A stretch of 64,000 nucleotides of DNA, taken from the NCBI RefSeq assembly GCF_000686125.1, contig NZ_JMMA01000002.1, forward strand, positions 2,728,001 through 2,792,000, read 5' to 3'. A program made the translations under genes and the position numbers. Each line of letters begins with the position of its first letter. Within the stretch, counting starts at the first letter, position 1. This stretch comes from Ruminococcus sp. NK3A76 (GTDB lineage Bacteria > Bacillota > Clostridia > Oscillospirales > Ruminococcaceae). Below, in pieces: positions 24,328 to 33,814 of the stretch. The notes under the pieces are model-generated. The model did no database searches, was not told where the DNA came from, and saw nothing but the letters and a program-made list of their open reading frames with translations.

Positions 24328-25055
24328 AGCTTCACCACCCTTTCAAATACTTCTTCAAGGTTCTGCGCTTGGTATTTTTCTATGAGCTCCTTAGGCTCGC
24401 CGACCTCTAAGAGGTGACCCTTGGCTATTATGCCCACCCTGTCGGAGACATATTCTATCTCAAGCATATTATGCGACGAGAGCAGGAAGCTCATGCCCTC
24501 CTCGGAAGCGAGCTTTTTGAGCATACGCCTTACATCGAGTGCGTTTATGATATCAAGACCCGAGGTGGGCTCATCGAATATCGCAAGCGCCGGTGTCGGC
24601 ATGATAGCACGGGCTATGAGCAGCTTTCTTGCCATACCTCTTGAATAGCCGCCTATCTTGTCCTTAAGCCTGTCGCCGAGGCCGCATATCTCCTTGGCAC
24701 GCTCGACATACGCATCAGCCGATGCCTTGTCCTTAGCATAGATGCCTGCCATGAAGTTCAGGTAGTCGATGCCTTTCATATTTTTGTATGCACCGGCTTC
24801 GTCTGGCAGGTAGGTTATATTCTCCCTGACCTTTTCCGGCTCGGTGAGTATGCTGTGGCCTGCGACCAGTGCATCGCCCTCTGTTGCTTTGAGGAGCGTC
24901 GATATCATTCTGATAGTCGTGGTCTTGCCGGCACCGTTAGGGCCGATGAGTGCGAATATCTCGCCCTTGTGAACATCAAAGGTAACGCCCTGCGAAGCAT
25001 AAACACCGGGTTTATACTGCTTGGAAAGCCCTTTGACTTCAAGAACCTTTTCCAT
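24324..25055 (-). CDS. ABC transporter ATP-binding protein, NatA-like
   Basis: A 243-residue ATPase. Walker A GPNGAGKTT near residue 40, Q-loop region, signature YSRGMARK (a departure from LSGGQ, usual in this NatA-like group), Walker B LAIFDEPTSGLD, and switch His in LSSHNM. Start chosen at ATG 25055, five bases after GGGGAAAG; an ATG at 25073 has no ribosome site. Works with the permease at 23002-24327 as an exporter. Confidence 0.9.
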   Translation of the reverse strand: MEKVLEVKGLSKQYKPGVYASQGVTFDVHKGEIFALIGPNGAGKTTTIRMISTLLKATEGDALVAGHSILTEPEKVRENITYLPDEAGAYKNMKGIDYLNFMAGIYAKDKASADAYVERAKEICGLGDRLKDKIGGYSRGMARKLLIARAIMPTPALAIFDEPTSGLDIINALDVRRMLKKLASEEGMSFLLSSHNMLEIEYVSDRVGIIAKGHLLEVGEPKELIEKYQAQNLEEVFERVVKL

Positions 25056-25107
25056 TTTTCTTTCCCCTTTCATATACTGTGCGTCTTAAATATGCACTAT
25101 ACTATTT

Positions 25108-25136
25108 ATAATACCATATACAGGCGGCATAGTCAA
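25108..25136 (-). promoter_or_regulatory. Promoter for the ABC exporter operon
   Basis: On the minus strand TTGACT (25136-25131), 17-base spacer, TATTAT (25113-25108). Confidence 0.75.
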
Positions 25137-25214
25137 TAATTTTTGGAAAAATATATGCATTATATAAATATACACGCTTTAGTTTTTTCGGCTTTTAGAA
25201 TATCTTTATATGAT

Positions 25215-25260
25215 TTGTCACAAAAAACAGTTGACAAGGGTGGGGTTTTTGGTGTAAAAT
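25215..25260 (+). promoter_or_regulatory. xylA promoter with inverted repeat over the -35 box
   Basis: TTGACA (25231-25236), 18-base spacer, TAAAAT (25255-25260) preceded by TG. TTGTCA (25215-25220) and TGACAA (25232-25237) form an inverted repeat reaching into the -35 box and could bind a repressor; this is weak evidence because arms are only 6 bases. Confidence 0.6.
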
Positions 25261-25306
25261 AATAGTATCGACATTTTAAAAAAATAACGTTATGGAGGTC
25301 AATATT

Positions 25307-26632
25307 ATGGCAGAGTTTTTTGCAAATATCCCGAAGATCAAGTACGAAGGCCCGCAGTCAACCAATCCGCTCGCTTTCAAATACTACAACCCCGACGAGG
25401 TAATAGGCGGCAAGACGATGAAGGAGCAGCTCAGGTTCGCTCTTTCCTGGTGGCACACAATGGGCGGCGACGGCACTGATATGTTCGGCTGCGGCACAAC
25501 AGACAAGACATGGGGCGAGGCTTCCCCCGAGGCAAGAGCAAAGGCTAAGGTAGACGCTGCATTTGAGATAATGGACAAGCTCTCTATCGACTACTTCTGC
25601 TATCACGACAGAGACATATCTCCTGAGTACGGCTCTTTAAAGGAGACAAACGAGAAGTTTGACGAGCTTATAGACTACATCGCAGAGAAGATGAAGGCTG
25701 ACCCTTCAAAGAAGCTGCTCTGGGGCACAGCCAAGTGCTTTGACCACCCGAGATATATGCACGGCGCAGGCACATCGCCCTCGGCTGATGTATTTGCATA
25801 CGCAGCAGCTCAGATAAAGAAGGCTATCGACTCGACCATAAAGCTCGGCGGCAAGGGCTATGTTTTCTGGGGCGGCAGAGAGGGATACGAGACTCTGCTC
25901 AACACAAACATGGGTCTTGAGCTTGACAACATGGCAAGACTTATGAAGATGGCTGTTGAATACGCAAGAAGCAAGGGCTACGACGGCGACTTCTACATCG
26001 AGCCCAAGCCCAAGGAGCCCACAAAGCACCAGTACGACTTTGACACAGCTACAGTTATAGGCTTCTTAAGAAAGTACGGCCTTGACAAGGACTTCAAGAT
26101 GAACATCGAGGCTAACCACGCAACACTTGCACAGCACACCTTCCAGCACGAGCTGAGAGTTGCAAGAGACAACGGCTTCTTCGGCTCAATCGATGCTAAC
26201 CAGGGCGACCCGCTGCTCGGCTGGGACACTGACCAGTTCCCGACAAACGCATACGATGCAACACTTTGTATGTACGAAGTCATCAAGGCAGGCGGCTTCA
26301 CAAACGGCGGTCTCAACTTCGACGCTAAGGCAAGGAGAGGCTCCTACACACTCGACGACATCTTCTACAGCTACATCGCAGGCATGGACACATTCGCACT
26401 TGGCTTAAGAGCTGCATACAAGCTCATCGAGGACGGCAGAGTTGACAAGTTCGTTGACGACAGATACGCTTCCTGGAACACAGGCATCGGCAAGGACATC
26501 ATCGACGGCAAGGTAGGCTTTGAGGAGCTTGAGAAGTACGCACTTGAAAAGGGCGAAGTGACCGACTCCCTTACAAGCGGCAGGCAGGAATACTTAGAGA
26601 GCGTTCTCAATCAGATAATGTTTACGCTCTGA
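25307..26632 (+). CDS. xylA: Xylose isomerase, class II
   Basis: A 441-residue D-xylose isomerase that turns xylose into xylulose for the pentose phosphate route. Signature pieces: [10 protein letters not shown] near residue 100, [10 protein letters not shown] near 187, [15 protein letters not shown] near 232 and [16 protein letters not shown] near 267, carrying the catalytic His and metal-binding Glu/Asp residues. Length is that of class II enzymes. ATG at 25307 with GGAGGTC seven bases upstream; the ATG at 25292 contains that ribosome site and is rejected. Strong codon bias suggests high expression. No xylulokinase is adjacent. Confidence 0.96.
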   Translation: MAEFFANIPKIKYEGPQSTNPLAFKYYNPDEVIGGKTMKEQLRFALSWWHTMGGDGTDMFGCGTTDKTWGEASPEARAKAKVDAAFEIMDKLSIDYFCYHDRDISPEYGSLKETNEKFDELIDYIAEKMKADPSKKLLWGTAKCFDHPRYMHGAGTSPSADVFAYAAAQIKKAIDSTIKLGGKGYVFWGGREGYETLLNTNMGLELDNMARLMKMAVEYARSKGYDGDFYIEPKPKEPTKHQYDFDTATVIGFLRKYGLDKDFKMNIEANHATLAQHTFQHELRVARDNGFFGSIDANQGDPLLGWDTDQFPTNAYDATLCMYEVIKAGGFTNGGLNFDAKARRGSYTLDDIFYSYIAGMDTFALGLRAAYKLIEDGRVDKFVDDRYASWNTGIGKDIIDGKVGFEELEKYALEKGEVTDSLTSGRQEYLESVLNQIMFTL

Positions 26633-26649
26633 TACAACAGCATAATTAC

Positions 26650-26686
26650 AGGCCGTCTCCGGGATTTTTCCGGGGGCGGCCTTTTT
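26650..26686 (+). terminator. Terminator after xylA
   Basis: 13-bp GC-rich stem (AGGCCG...CCGG / CCGGGGGCGGCCT) followed by TTTTT. Confidence 0.88.
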
Positions 26687-27041
26687 AGTGAAGAGTGAAT
26701 AGTGAAGAATGAATAGTGAATAGTTGTGGTGCGGCTTGCGCCGCTTATGCCCATTCGGGCAATATGAAGCTGAGGAAAGGCAAGTCCGAAGGGGGTGCAA
26801 ATCCAACGGTTTAGCTGAAACCGCCCGACCAACAGGCCGATATGGCGCTCGTCTGCTTGCGCAGACAGCCAAGTTTCGCAAAGCGAAACTTGCAATAATC
26901 GGCGCAAGCAGGACACCTCAATTCTTCACTATTCATTCTTCACTATTCACTATTCACTAAGCGCAGCGTTACCGCCCGAATGGGCATAAGCGCCGTCAGG
27001 CGCACCATACCTGTTACCTGTTACCTGTTACCTGTTACCTG
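26687..27041. repeat. Heptamer-bounded mosaic element R7
   Basis: Forward TGAATAG/TGAAGAA array (26687-26725), GTGGTG, GCGGCTTGCGCCGC, GCCCATTCGGGC, 70-bp double-hairpin module (26835-26904), CACCTCAA, inverted CTATTCA array (26920-26959), a short second core with GCCCGAATGGGC, CACC, and a pure inverted CCTGTTA array (27009-27041, over four units). Begins at the xylA terminator's T-run. Confidence 0.88.
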
Positions 27042-27096
27042 AAAAAAGGGGCAGCTTCTCATTTTGCATAAAATCATACAACATTCCGCCGGAACA

Positions 27097-27125
27097 TTGA
27101 CAAATGATATAATTTATATTATAAT
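27097..27125 (+). promoter_or_regulatory. Promoter for the DUF1508 gene
   Basis: TTGACA (27097-27102), 17-base spacer, TATAAT (27120-27125). A TTCCGCCGGAA palindrome (27084-27094) lies just upstream of the -35 box. Confidence 0.85.
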
Positions 27126-27176
27126 AGAAATAAGACGGATCGTCTTGAATATCTGATCGAAAGGCAGGGAATATCA

Positions 27177-27554
27177 ATGGGAAAATTTGTTGTGAAGAAG
27201 ACTAATACGGGCTTTACATGGTCGCTTAAGGCAGGCAACGGCGAGGTGGTCGCTATAGGCGGCGAGGTGTTCAATACTTTAGCATCAGCTAAGGGCGGCT
27301 GTGAGAGCGTGGCTAAAAATGCTCCGACAGCAAATCTTGAAGACCAGACGGCAGAGGGCTTTGAGACCGCTAAGTGCCCGAAGTTTGAAATATATACCGA
27401 CAAAAAGGGTGAGACACGCTTCCGCCTTAAGGCAACTAACGGCCAGGTCATCGCAGCAAGCGAGGGCTATACCACAAAGGCTGCCTGCAAAAACGGCATT
27501 GAGAGTGTCCGCAAGAATGCAGCAGATGCTCCCATTGAGGAAATAAAGGACTGA
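27177..27554 (+). CDS. YegP-family protein with two DUF1508 repeats
   Basis: A 125-residue protein made of two copies of the ~50-residue DUF1508 unit. Repeat 1: GKFVVKKTNTGFTWSLKAGNGEV...; repeat 2: KFEIYTDKKGETRFRLKATNGQV.... Each ends with a KxGxESVxKNA helix. Known relatives form small beta-sheet homodimers; function is unclear, with stress induction suggested for some. ATG with AAAGG upstream, own promoter and terminator. Confidence 0.9.
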   Translation: MGKFVVKKTNTGFTWSLKAGNGEVVAIGGEVFNTLASAKGGCESVAKNAPTANLEDQTAEGFETAKCPKFEIYTDKKGETRFRLKATNGQVIAASEGYTTKAACKNGIESVRKNAADAPIEEIKD

Positions 27555-27579
27555 GCTTTGACACACAGTCGCATATCCA

Positions 27580-27608
27580 AAAACGGGCGGCTTATACCGC
27601 CCGTTTGA
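27580..27608 (+). terminator. Terminator after the DUF1508 gene
   Basis: Stem AAACGGGCGG / CCGCCCGTTT with a short loop. Confidence 0.75.
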
Positions 27609-27651
27609 GATATACGGCAAAGGCTCTCACAAGGGACAGATAACTAACATC

Positions 27652-28428
27652 ATGGGTTTACTCAGCAGTATAGAAAACAAGACCATAGTTGACAGCTTCA
27701 GGGACGAGGAAACGGGCGCCCCTGTCAAGTTCGTGGTGGCGGATTACAAGCACCCGTTTTGCAAAAAGGACGATATAAGACGCATAGAGTTCCAAAACGG
27801 CGAGAGCTTTCTTTACTCATCGGTGTATCTGAGTGAAAAGCGTATCTTCCAGCCTATGTACCCCTGCGCACAGCGTATTGCCGACTGCTTCTTTAAAGAA
27901 GACCCGCCCGACAAGGCACTGGTGCTCGGAGCTGCCGGCTGCACGCTGCCGAGATTTCTGATACAGCGGTATGATGACTGCTTCGTTACAGGCGTTGAGT
28001 ACTCACAGCAGCTTATTAAAATAGCCAAAAGGCACTTCATCACCGAAAAGATGAAAAGCCGCTTTGAGATAGTCAACGACGATGCATTCATGTTTGTCAA
28101 AGAAGCCCCGGATAAGGACTATGACGTGGTCTTCGTAGACCTTTTTGTGGCGGAAAAGATACATTCGAGCATATTCTCGCAGAGCTTTACTGACGACCTC
28201 TACAGGATATGCCGGAATGGTTCCGTGGTCGTATTCAACCTGTTCGGGACGGACGGGCTCAAAGCTCAGCGGTTTGCCGAGAGCATAGCCGCCCCCTTTG
28301 ATAAGCGGTATGTTTTTGAAGATTACAGGAAATTCTTCCTCTGCCTTGCAAAGACGGGCGACGTTCTGCTGCTCTCCCGCTTTGAAAAGCGAATGACCCG
28401 CTACGCCGATTTGGTGTGCAAGGTTTAG
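27652..28428 (+). CDS. Spermidine-synthase-like SAM-fold protein
   Basis: A 258-residue Rossmann-type protein akin to the spermidine synthase/methyltransferase fold. Motif I is ALVLGAAGCTLPRFL, followed by VTGVEYSQQLIKIAKRHF (acidic loop binding the ribose) and DYDVVFVDLFVA. The canonical GGGxG is replaced by GAAGC, and the paired Asp gatekeeper of true polyamine synthases is not clear, so it may be a methyltransferase-like protein. ATG at 27652 with only a weak ribosome site. The downstream R8 array begins within 35 bases of the stop. Confidence 0.7.
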   Translation: MGLLSSIENKTIVDSFRDEETGAPVKFVVADYKHPFCKKDDIRRIEFQNGESFLYSSVYLSEKRIFQPMYPCAQRIADCFFKEDPPDKALVLGAAGCTLPRFLIQRYDDCFVTGVEYSQQLIKIAKRHFITEKMKSRFEIVNDDAFMFVKEAPDKDYDVVFVDLFVAEKIHSSIFSQSFTDDLYRICRNGSVVVFNLFGTDGLKAQRFAESIAAPFDKRYVFEDYRKFFLCLAKTGDVLLLSRFEKRMTRYADLVCKV

Positions 28429-28436
28429 ACAGATAT

Positions 28437-28492
28437 TGTCGCCGCAGGCGACACCATAATTATGCATTATGCATTATGCATTATGCATTATA
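28437..28492. repeat. Hairpin and inverted TGCATTA array R8
   Basis: TGTCGCCGCAGGCGACA hairpin (28437-28453), CC, then about five TGCATTA units (28458-28492) ending 6 bases before the debranching enzyme's start. Only the right half of an element is present. Confidence 0.8.
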
Positions 28493-28498
28493 TAGGCG

Positions 28499-30583
28499 GT
28501 GAATGATTTGAAAAAACGAAACCTTATGCCTACAAGAAAAATAAAGGGCTTTGATGTGCGCCCGGGGTTTTACGACCTCAACGGAGCAACGGCGCTTGAC
28601 AATGCCGTGAATTTCACGATACACTCGTCAAACGCTACGGCCTGCTCGGTGGCACTTTTCAGGCGCACCGAGACAAAGCCCTATGCCGTGATACCTATCC
28701 CCGATTCGTTCAGGATAGGCGACACATGGAGCATCATCATCTTCGGGCTCGATATATATGAATTTGAATACTGCTACAGGCTCGACGGCCCCTATGACCC
28801 GAAAAAGGGGCTTATCTTCGACAAGTCAAGAAACGTGCTCGACATATACGCAAAGGCGGTAACAGGCCAGAGCGTGTGGGGCGCAAAGCCCAAGGGCGAC
28901 GGCAGCTACCACGCAAGAGTACACGCCGACCTCTTTGACTGGGGGGATTTCAAGCAGCCAAACGTTAAATTCCAGGATCTTGTGATATACGAGATGCACG
29001 TCCGTGGCTTTACAAACGACTGCTCGTCCGGTGTGCAGTCGCCGGGCACGTTTGCAGGGCTCATGGAGAAGATACCCTACCTCAAAAAGCTCGGCGTCAA
29101 TGTAGTAGAGCTTATGCCGATATTCGAGTTTGATGAGCTTGAGGGTGCGAGAATGTACGAGGGGCAGCAGCTCTTAAATTACTGGGGCTACAGCCCGACC
29201 TGTTTCTTTGCGCCGAACACGAGCTACGCATCAGCCATAGAATACAACCGTGAGGGCGACGAGCTCAAAGCGCTGATAAAGGCGCTGCACGAAAACAACA
29301 TCGGCGTGTTCCTTGACGTGGTGTTCAACCACACATCAGAGGGCGACGAGCGTGGCACGGCTTTCTCATTCAAGGGGCTCGACAACAGCGTCTACTATAT
29401 GCTCACACCCGACGGCAAGTATTTCAACTTCTCGGGCTGCGGCAACACCTTTAACTGCAACCACCCTGTCGTGCGTGACTTTATACTCGACTGTCTGCGC
29501 TACTGGGTAGTGGAATACAGAGTTGACGGCTTCAGATTCGACCTTGCGGCCATTCTCGGGCGAAACGAGGACGGCTCGCCTATGACCGACCCTCCGCTGC
29601 TCGAAAGCCTGGCATACGACCCTATCTTAAGCAAGGTAAAGCTGATAGCCGAGGCGTGGGACGCAGGCGGGCTCTATCAGGTAGGCACTTTCCCGGCATT
29701 CGGCCGCTGGGCTGAGTGGAACGGGCGCTACCGTGACGACCTGCGGCGGTTCTTAAAGGGCGACAGCGGCCTTGCACAGGCGGCAGTAAACCGCATAACA
29801 GGCTCGGCCGACATATACGACACCGAAAAGAGAGGTGTCAACGCATCGGTAAACTTCCTCACCTGCCACGACGGGTTTACGCTTTATGACCTATACGCCT
29901 ACAACGAAAAGCACAACGAAGCCAACGGCTGGAACAACACCGACGGCGCAGATGACAACTACAGCTGGAACTGCGGCGTCGAGGGCGAGACTGATGACCC
30001 CGACATAGAGAACTTGCGCATACGCATGGTCAAGAATGCATTCTGCACGCTGATGATGTCAAGGGGCGCTGTGATGTTTCTGGCAGGAGACGAGATGTGC
30101 AACACCCAGTACGGCAACAACAACCCCTACTGTCAGGACAACATTATCTCATGGCTCGACTGGTCAAGGCTAAACAAATACAGCGAGATGGCTTTCTTAG
30201 TCAAAGACCTTATAGCCATAAGAAAGAAGCACCGCTGCATAAGAAAGAACACCCAGCCGATATCGCTTGGCTACCCGAACATCACCTGCCACCACGGCAG
30301 GCCTTGGAACGACAAGCTCTCAGAGCACGACCACGTTATAGGCATAATGTATTCCGGCAAGAACAAGCAGGGCGCTGACGATGCGGTGTTCTTTGCGCTC
30401 AACACCTACTGGGAGAGCGTTAACATTGAAGTGCCCGAAATGACGGGATTCAGCTGGAAAGTGCGTGTATACACAGGCATTCGCTACAACAAGAACGCAG
30501 ACTTTGCCGAGGCCATGAACTTCCGCGGCAACCGGCTCACCTTAGGCCCGAGGTCTGCGGTGATACTTATTTTGCAGCAGTAG
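28499..30583 (+). CDS. glgX: Glycogen debranching enzyme, GlgX/isoamylase type
   Basis: A 694-residue GH13 enzyme. CBM48 domain at about 20-130, then the barrel with YWGYSP near 240, FLDVVFNHT near 272, GFRFDLAA with the nucleophile near 345, LIAEAWDAGG with the acid Glu near 385, and TCHDGFT near 458. The SEGDERG and DNSVYYM segments are typical of the GlgX branch. No signal peptide. Start is uncertain: GTG at 28499 or TTG at 28508; an in-frame stop at 28493 limits it, and neither has a strong ribosome site. The gene follows directly on a heptamer array. With the pullulanase at 15329-17305 it gives two alpha-1,6 debranching activities. Confidence 0.9.
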   Translation: MNDLKKRNLMPTRKIKGFDVRPGFYDLNGATALDNAVNFTIHSSNATACSVALFRRTETKPYAVIPIPDSFRIGDTWSIIIFGLDIYEFEYCYRLDGPYDPKKGLIFDKSRNVLDIYAKAVTGQSVWGAKPKGDGSYHARVHADLFDWGDFKQPNVKFQDLVIYEMHVRGFTNDCSSGVQSPGTFAGLMEKIPYLKKLGVNVVELMPIFEFDELEGARMYEGQQLLNYWGYSPTCFFAPNTSYASAIEYNREGDELKALIKALHENNIGVFLDVVFNHTSEGDERGTAFSFKGLDNSVYYMLTPDGKYFNFSGCGNTFNCNHPVVRDFILDCLRYWVVEYRVDGFRFDLAAILGRNEDGSPMTDPPLLESLAYDPILSKVKLIAEAWDAGGLYQVGTFPAFGRWAEWNGRYRDDLRRFLKGDSGLAQAAVNRITGSADIYDTEKRGVNASVNFLTCHDGFTLYDLYAYNEKHNEANGWNNTDGADDNYSWNCGVEGETDDPDIENLRIRMVKNAFCTLMMSRGAVMFLAGDEMCNTQYGNNNPYCQDNIISWLDWSRLNKYSEMAFLVKDLIAIRKKHRCIRKNTQPISLGYPNITCHHGRPWNDKLSEHDHVIGIMYSGKNKQGADDAVFFALNTYWESVNIEVPEMTGFSWKVRVYTGIRYNKNADFAEAMNFRGNRLTLGPRSAVILILQQ

Positions 30584-30588
30584 CTGTA

Positions 30589-30650
30589 AAACAGGTAACA
30601 GGTAACAGGTAAGGTGTCATGCTTACGCAGGACGGAGCGAAAGAGCACCC
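30589..30650 (+). repeat. Forward TAACAGG array and core fragment R9
   Basis: Array 30589-30613 begins six bases after the glgX stop, then AAGGTG and TGCTTACGCA hairpin. No right array; the element seems truncated by sequence leading to the next gene. Confidence 0.75.
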
Positions 30651-30704
30651 ATGAAGACAGATCCCGATCCATCATTAAACATTGATAAGGAGATATGACC
30701 CGGT

Positions 30705-31373
30705 ATGACAAAGACTTCGGCTGTTGACAAGCGTGGAGGCAAGCGGTACACGCTCGGCGAGGAGATATTCAATTCTATAAGCCACGGTGTCGGCGGCGGT
30801 CTGTCTATCGCAGGCACTGTGGTGCTCATCGTGATAGCGGCGATACATTCCGATGCGTGGGGCGTTGTAAGCTCGGCGATATTCGGCGCATCACTCATTA
30901 TCCTGTACACCATGTCCACCCTCTACCACGCCATAACCAACCCCACAGCAAAGAAGTTCTTCCGCATAATGGATCACAACACTATCTTCTTTCTGATAGC
31001 CGGCACATACACCCCGATAACGCTCGTGCCGCTGCGGGGTGCGCTGGGCTGGGTGATATTCGGCATCATCTGGGGCGTGACTGTCTTAGGCATAGTGTTT
31101 AATTCGGTAAACCTTGAAAAATTCAAGACCGCATCGCTTATCTGCTACATCGTCATGGGGCTTGCGATACTCACAGTCTTCAAGCCGATGATAGAAGCAG
31201 TGCCGCTTAGGAGCATCGTATATCTCTGCATAGGCGGCGGCTTTTACCTTGTGGGCGTGATATTCTACGTCAAGAAAAACATACGCTATTTCCACTCGAT
31301 ATGGCATCTTTTCACGATAGGCGGCAGCATATTCCACTACTTTTCTATCGTGCATATTATTATAGGCAAGTGA
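30705..31373 (+). CDS. Hemolysin III family (PAQR-like) membrane protein
   Basis: A 222-residue seven-helix protein of the YqfA/hemolysin III branch of the PAQR superfamily. Conserved pieces: EEIFNSISHGVG with the first metal His, STLYHA, FRIMDHNTIFFLIAGTYTP, and the C-terminal FHSIWHLFTIGGSIFHYFSI with the HxxxH-type ligands. Relatives have been linked to lipid or ceramide-like hydrolysis; haemolysis itself is doubtful. ATG at 30705 with AAGGAGAT 11 bases upstream. Confidence 0.9.
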   Translation: MTKTSAVDKRGGKRYTLGEEIFNSISHGVGGGLSIAGTVVLIVIAAIHSDAWGVVSSAIFGASLIILYTMSTLYHAITNPTAKKFFRIMDHNTIFFLIAGTYTPITLVPLRGALGWVIFGIIWGVTVLGIVFNSVNLEKFKTASLICYIVMGLAILTVFKPMIEAVPLRSIVYLCIGGGFYLVGVIFYVKKNIRYFHSIWHLFTIGGSIFHYFSIVHIIIGK

Positions 31374-31382
31374 ATAAAAGAT

Positions 31383-31420
31383 AAGACCGTTCCCCATTTT
31401 TCGGGAAACGGTCTTTATTA
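31383..31420. terminator. Bidirectional terminator
   Basis: Stem AAGACCGTTCCC / GGGAAACGGTCTT between two convergent genes, with T-rich sequence after the plus-strand arm. Serves the hemolysin III gene and possibly the VWA gene. Confidence 0.85.
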
Positions 31421-31430
31421 TATCATTCTG

Positions 31431-33782
31431 TCAGTGTACCTGAACATCTGTGAACGAGAGGCCTACCTGCTTGCCTTCGTATGTTGCATTGAAGGTGAAC
31501 TTGGTGTCCTTGAAGGTCGCCTTGTCGCCGGAGATATCAAACACGCCGCCGAGGTTCTTTGTGATGTATATCTTCTGAACATCGCTCGGGTAGTTTGAAT
31601 CGTATATCTGGAGAACATACTCGTTGTGGTTGTCCGAGTCCTGGATAAGGCCGATAGCGTTTACAGCGTGGCTGTTGTCTATCATTGTGACTACGGGTAT
31701 GCCCTTGCTGAGCTGCTCCTGAAGCCTTTCAAAGCCTTCGCTGCCGCCTATGAGGTTGTATTCGTCCTTGCTGTCGTCCCACTGCATTGCGTTGTAGTGG
31801 TAGAGAGCCTTCAAAAACTCAACATCGTCCTTTGAATATGCGTCCTTTATCTTGTCTGCGCCGCCTGCGATATCAAGGGCTAAGAACTCGACCTTCGACC
31901 AGTCAAGACCCTCGGTGTCGTACTCTATAGCCTTCCAGCCGCTGTCCTCAGCCTCTGTCTTTACCGAGGGCTCTACCTGGAGCACCGAACCCTCGCTGTT
32001 ATAGTCAAGATACTCGGAAACGTCTGCAAACTTGCTGCCGAGCGCTGAAACTGTGACCTTTGAGAGCGGGTCGTTGGAGTTGTACTTGGAAGCTGCTGCC
32101 GTGCCTGTAAGGTCGTAGCCGTCTGTGCTGACCTTGTCCTTGGCATCGTCCTTCGGGTCGATGCCGGGCATCGAAAGGCGGAGGTTGCCGAGATACCAGT
32201 CTCTTGCCATAAGAGCCATGCCGAAGTCCATATTTCTTGTTGTCGTAGTTCTGAAATTCTTGAATGTAAAGCCGTTTGCTGAGGGTGCGAAGTTGGTGTT
32301 ATAGAGCGAATAGCCCCTCACGCTGTCGGTCGTGTCGTTGTAGTTTACGATATCGTAGTTGAGCGCTGTTACTATCTGATTATAAACTTCGTTGAGAGCG
32401 TTTGCGTCAGATGCTGTGAAGTATTTGCCGCCTGTCTCGCTTGCCATTTCCTGGAGCCATTCTCTGTCAACGTCCTTGCCGAGGCCGACTGTCAGGATAA
32501 TGATATTCTTCTTCTTTGCAAGAGCTGCGAGCTGCTTTGCTGTCTTGGCATTTGTCTCGTCCGACTGGCCGTCTGTCAGCATTACGAGGATATTTCTGTA
32601 GTTGCCGTTTAAGCCCTGCGTGAACTCTGCCATACAGTTCTCAAGCGCTCTCTGGCTGTATGTGCCGTTGAAGTTCTTTTCTGCGAGCGTTTCGTTCTTT
32701 ATCTTTTCAAGTGCGGAGGAAGCGCTCTTTTTATCTGTCGTGAAGGGAACGAGCCTTGTATACTGTGCGGTATACTTGCTTATCATTATCTCGACGTTAT
32801 CCTCTATCATGCCGATAAGCGAGTTTGCAAAATCTATTCTCTTGAACTCCGTGTCGTTCTCAGGAGTTGTGAAGCCGTTCTGGACGAAGCTCTTTGAATA
32901 CATCGAGCCGGAATCATCGACCAGGAACGCTATCCTTGTGGTAGCCTGCTGGTTGACAGTCTTCTCAACGCCGACAACGTATGTGGTGAACTTGTTTATA
33001 TCGGCGGATATCGTGTTATCCTTCTTGTTATACCTGGAGCTTACCTTCTCATACTGGAGGGTAGAGGAATCAAAGCTGAGCACTGTAAGATCCTCGGGCT
33101 TATAGCCGAGGTTTCTTATCTTCTCGCTGTCGAGCTTGAAGGTCACGGTAGCGCTCTTGAAGGGATATTCGCCGTAAACGTCGTATGCCTTGCTGACGAT
33201 AGAGCCGTTTACTGCGATTCCGAAAAGCTCCAGCTCCTCGACTGTGGTGTTGCAGATATTTGCATTGCCCCTCAGGTCAACGGTTATCTGGCCTTCCCTT
33301 CTCGTGGCAGTGACCTCTGTCTGCGAGTCGTTTTTGCCGTCGGTAGATGCGTTTCTGGGGTTTAAGCCTACCATTATCTCGTAGCCGTCGAGCAGGGTGT
33401 CGTTATCTGTATCCTCATTGAGAGGGTCTGTTCCGATAGCGAGCTCGTCGCCGTCTGAGATACCGTCGCCGTCAGTGTCCTCGCTCTGGATATTGGTCTT
33501 TTCAGAGACCTCGTTCTTGTTGGTGACACCGTCGCCGTCCCAGTCGCCCTCGTCGGGGAAGTCCGGCTCGCCGATAAGCATATTGGTGTCGAGCAGCAAT
33601 ACGGCGTTCTTTGCCTTTGCTATCCTGTCCCTCTCCCTGTTCTGCTTTACGGTGATGAACGAGGTTATAATGCCGCCCACAACAAGCACACCGAGCACAG
33701 ACAGGATTATTTTCTTTTTCCTTGCCTTGGCCGCCATATTCTGGGTAAGCGTTTTACTCATTGGTATCTGGTTTTTTGCCAT
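31431..33782 (-). CDS. VWA-domain surface protein with protease-like C-terminus lacking Cys
   Basis: A 783-residue protein. Membrane helix at about 24-45; thrombospondin-type-3 calcium repeats at about 75-150 (DWDGDGVTNKNE, DTDGDGISDGDE, DTDNDTLLDGYE); a beta-rich domain; and a von Willebrand A domain at about 283-475 with intact MIDAS (DDSGSMY, TDGQSD). The tail (about 500-783) resembles papain-like bacterial Cys peptidases: NMDFGMALMARDWYLG sits where such domains have xCFGM, SHAVNAIGL offers the His and IYDSNYP the Asn. The catalytic Cys is replaced by Asp, so it is probably a binding domain. Outer-face location expected. Confidence 0.8.
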   Translation of the reverse strand: MAKNQIPMSKTLTQNMAAKARKKKIILSVLGVLVVGGIITSFITVKQNRERDRIAKAKNAVLLLDTNMLIGEPDFPDEGDWDGDGVTNKNEVSEKTNIQSEDTDGDGISDGDELAIGTDPLNEDTDNDTLLDGYEIMVGLNPRNASTDGKNDSQTEVTATRREGQITVDLRGNANICNTTVEELELFGIAVNGSIVSKAYDVYGEYPFKSATVTFKLDSEKIRNLGYKPEDLTVLSFDSSTLQYEKVSSRYNKKDNTISADINKFTTYVVGVEKTVNQQATTRIAFLVDDSGSMYSKSFVQNGFTTPENDTEFKRIDFANSLIGMIEDNVEIMISKYTAQYTRLVPFTTDKKSASSALEKIKNETLAEKNFNGTYSQRALENCMAEFTQGLNGNYRNILVMLTDGQSDETNAKTAKQLAALAKKKNIIILTVGLGKDVDREWLQEMASETGGKYFTASDANALNEVYNQIVTALNYDIVNYNDTTDSVRGYSLYNTNFAPSANGFTFKNFRTTTTRNMDFGMALMARDWYLGNLRLSMPGIDPKDDAKDKVSTDGYDLTGTAAASKYNSNDPLSKVTVSALGSKFADVSEYLDYNSEGSVLQVEPSVKTEAEDSGWKAIEYDTEGLDWSKVEFLALDIAGGADKIKDAYSKDDVEFLKALYHYNAMQWDDSKDEYNLIGGSEGFERLQEQLSKGIPVVTMIDNSHAVNAIGLIQDSDNHNEYVLQIYDSNYPSDVQKIYITKNLGGVFDISGDKATFKDTKFTFNATYEGKQVGLSFTDVQVH

Positions 33783-33814
33783 TTATGTGACCTCCAAAAT
33801 TTTATATTAGCAGC

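Noticed and set aside
24324-25073. Longer ABC ATPase starting at 25073
   Set aside because: No ribosome site before that ATG, whereas the ATG at 25055 follows GGGGAAAG.
25292-25306. xylA start at 25292
   Set aside because: The ATG overlaps the ribosome-binding sequence itself (ATGGAGGTC); the downstream ATG has proper spacing and begins the conserved MAEFF.
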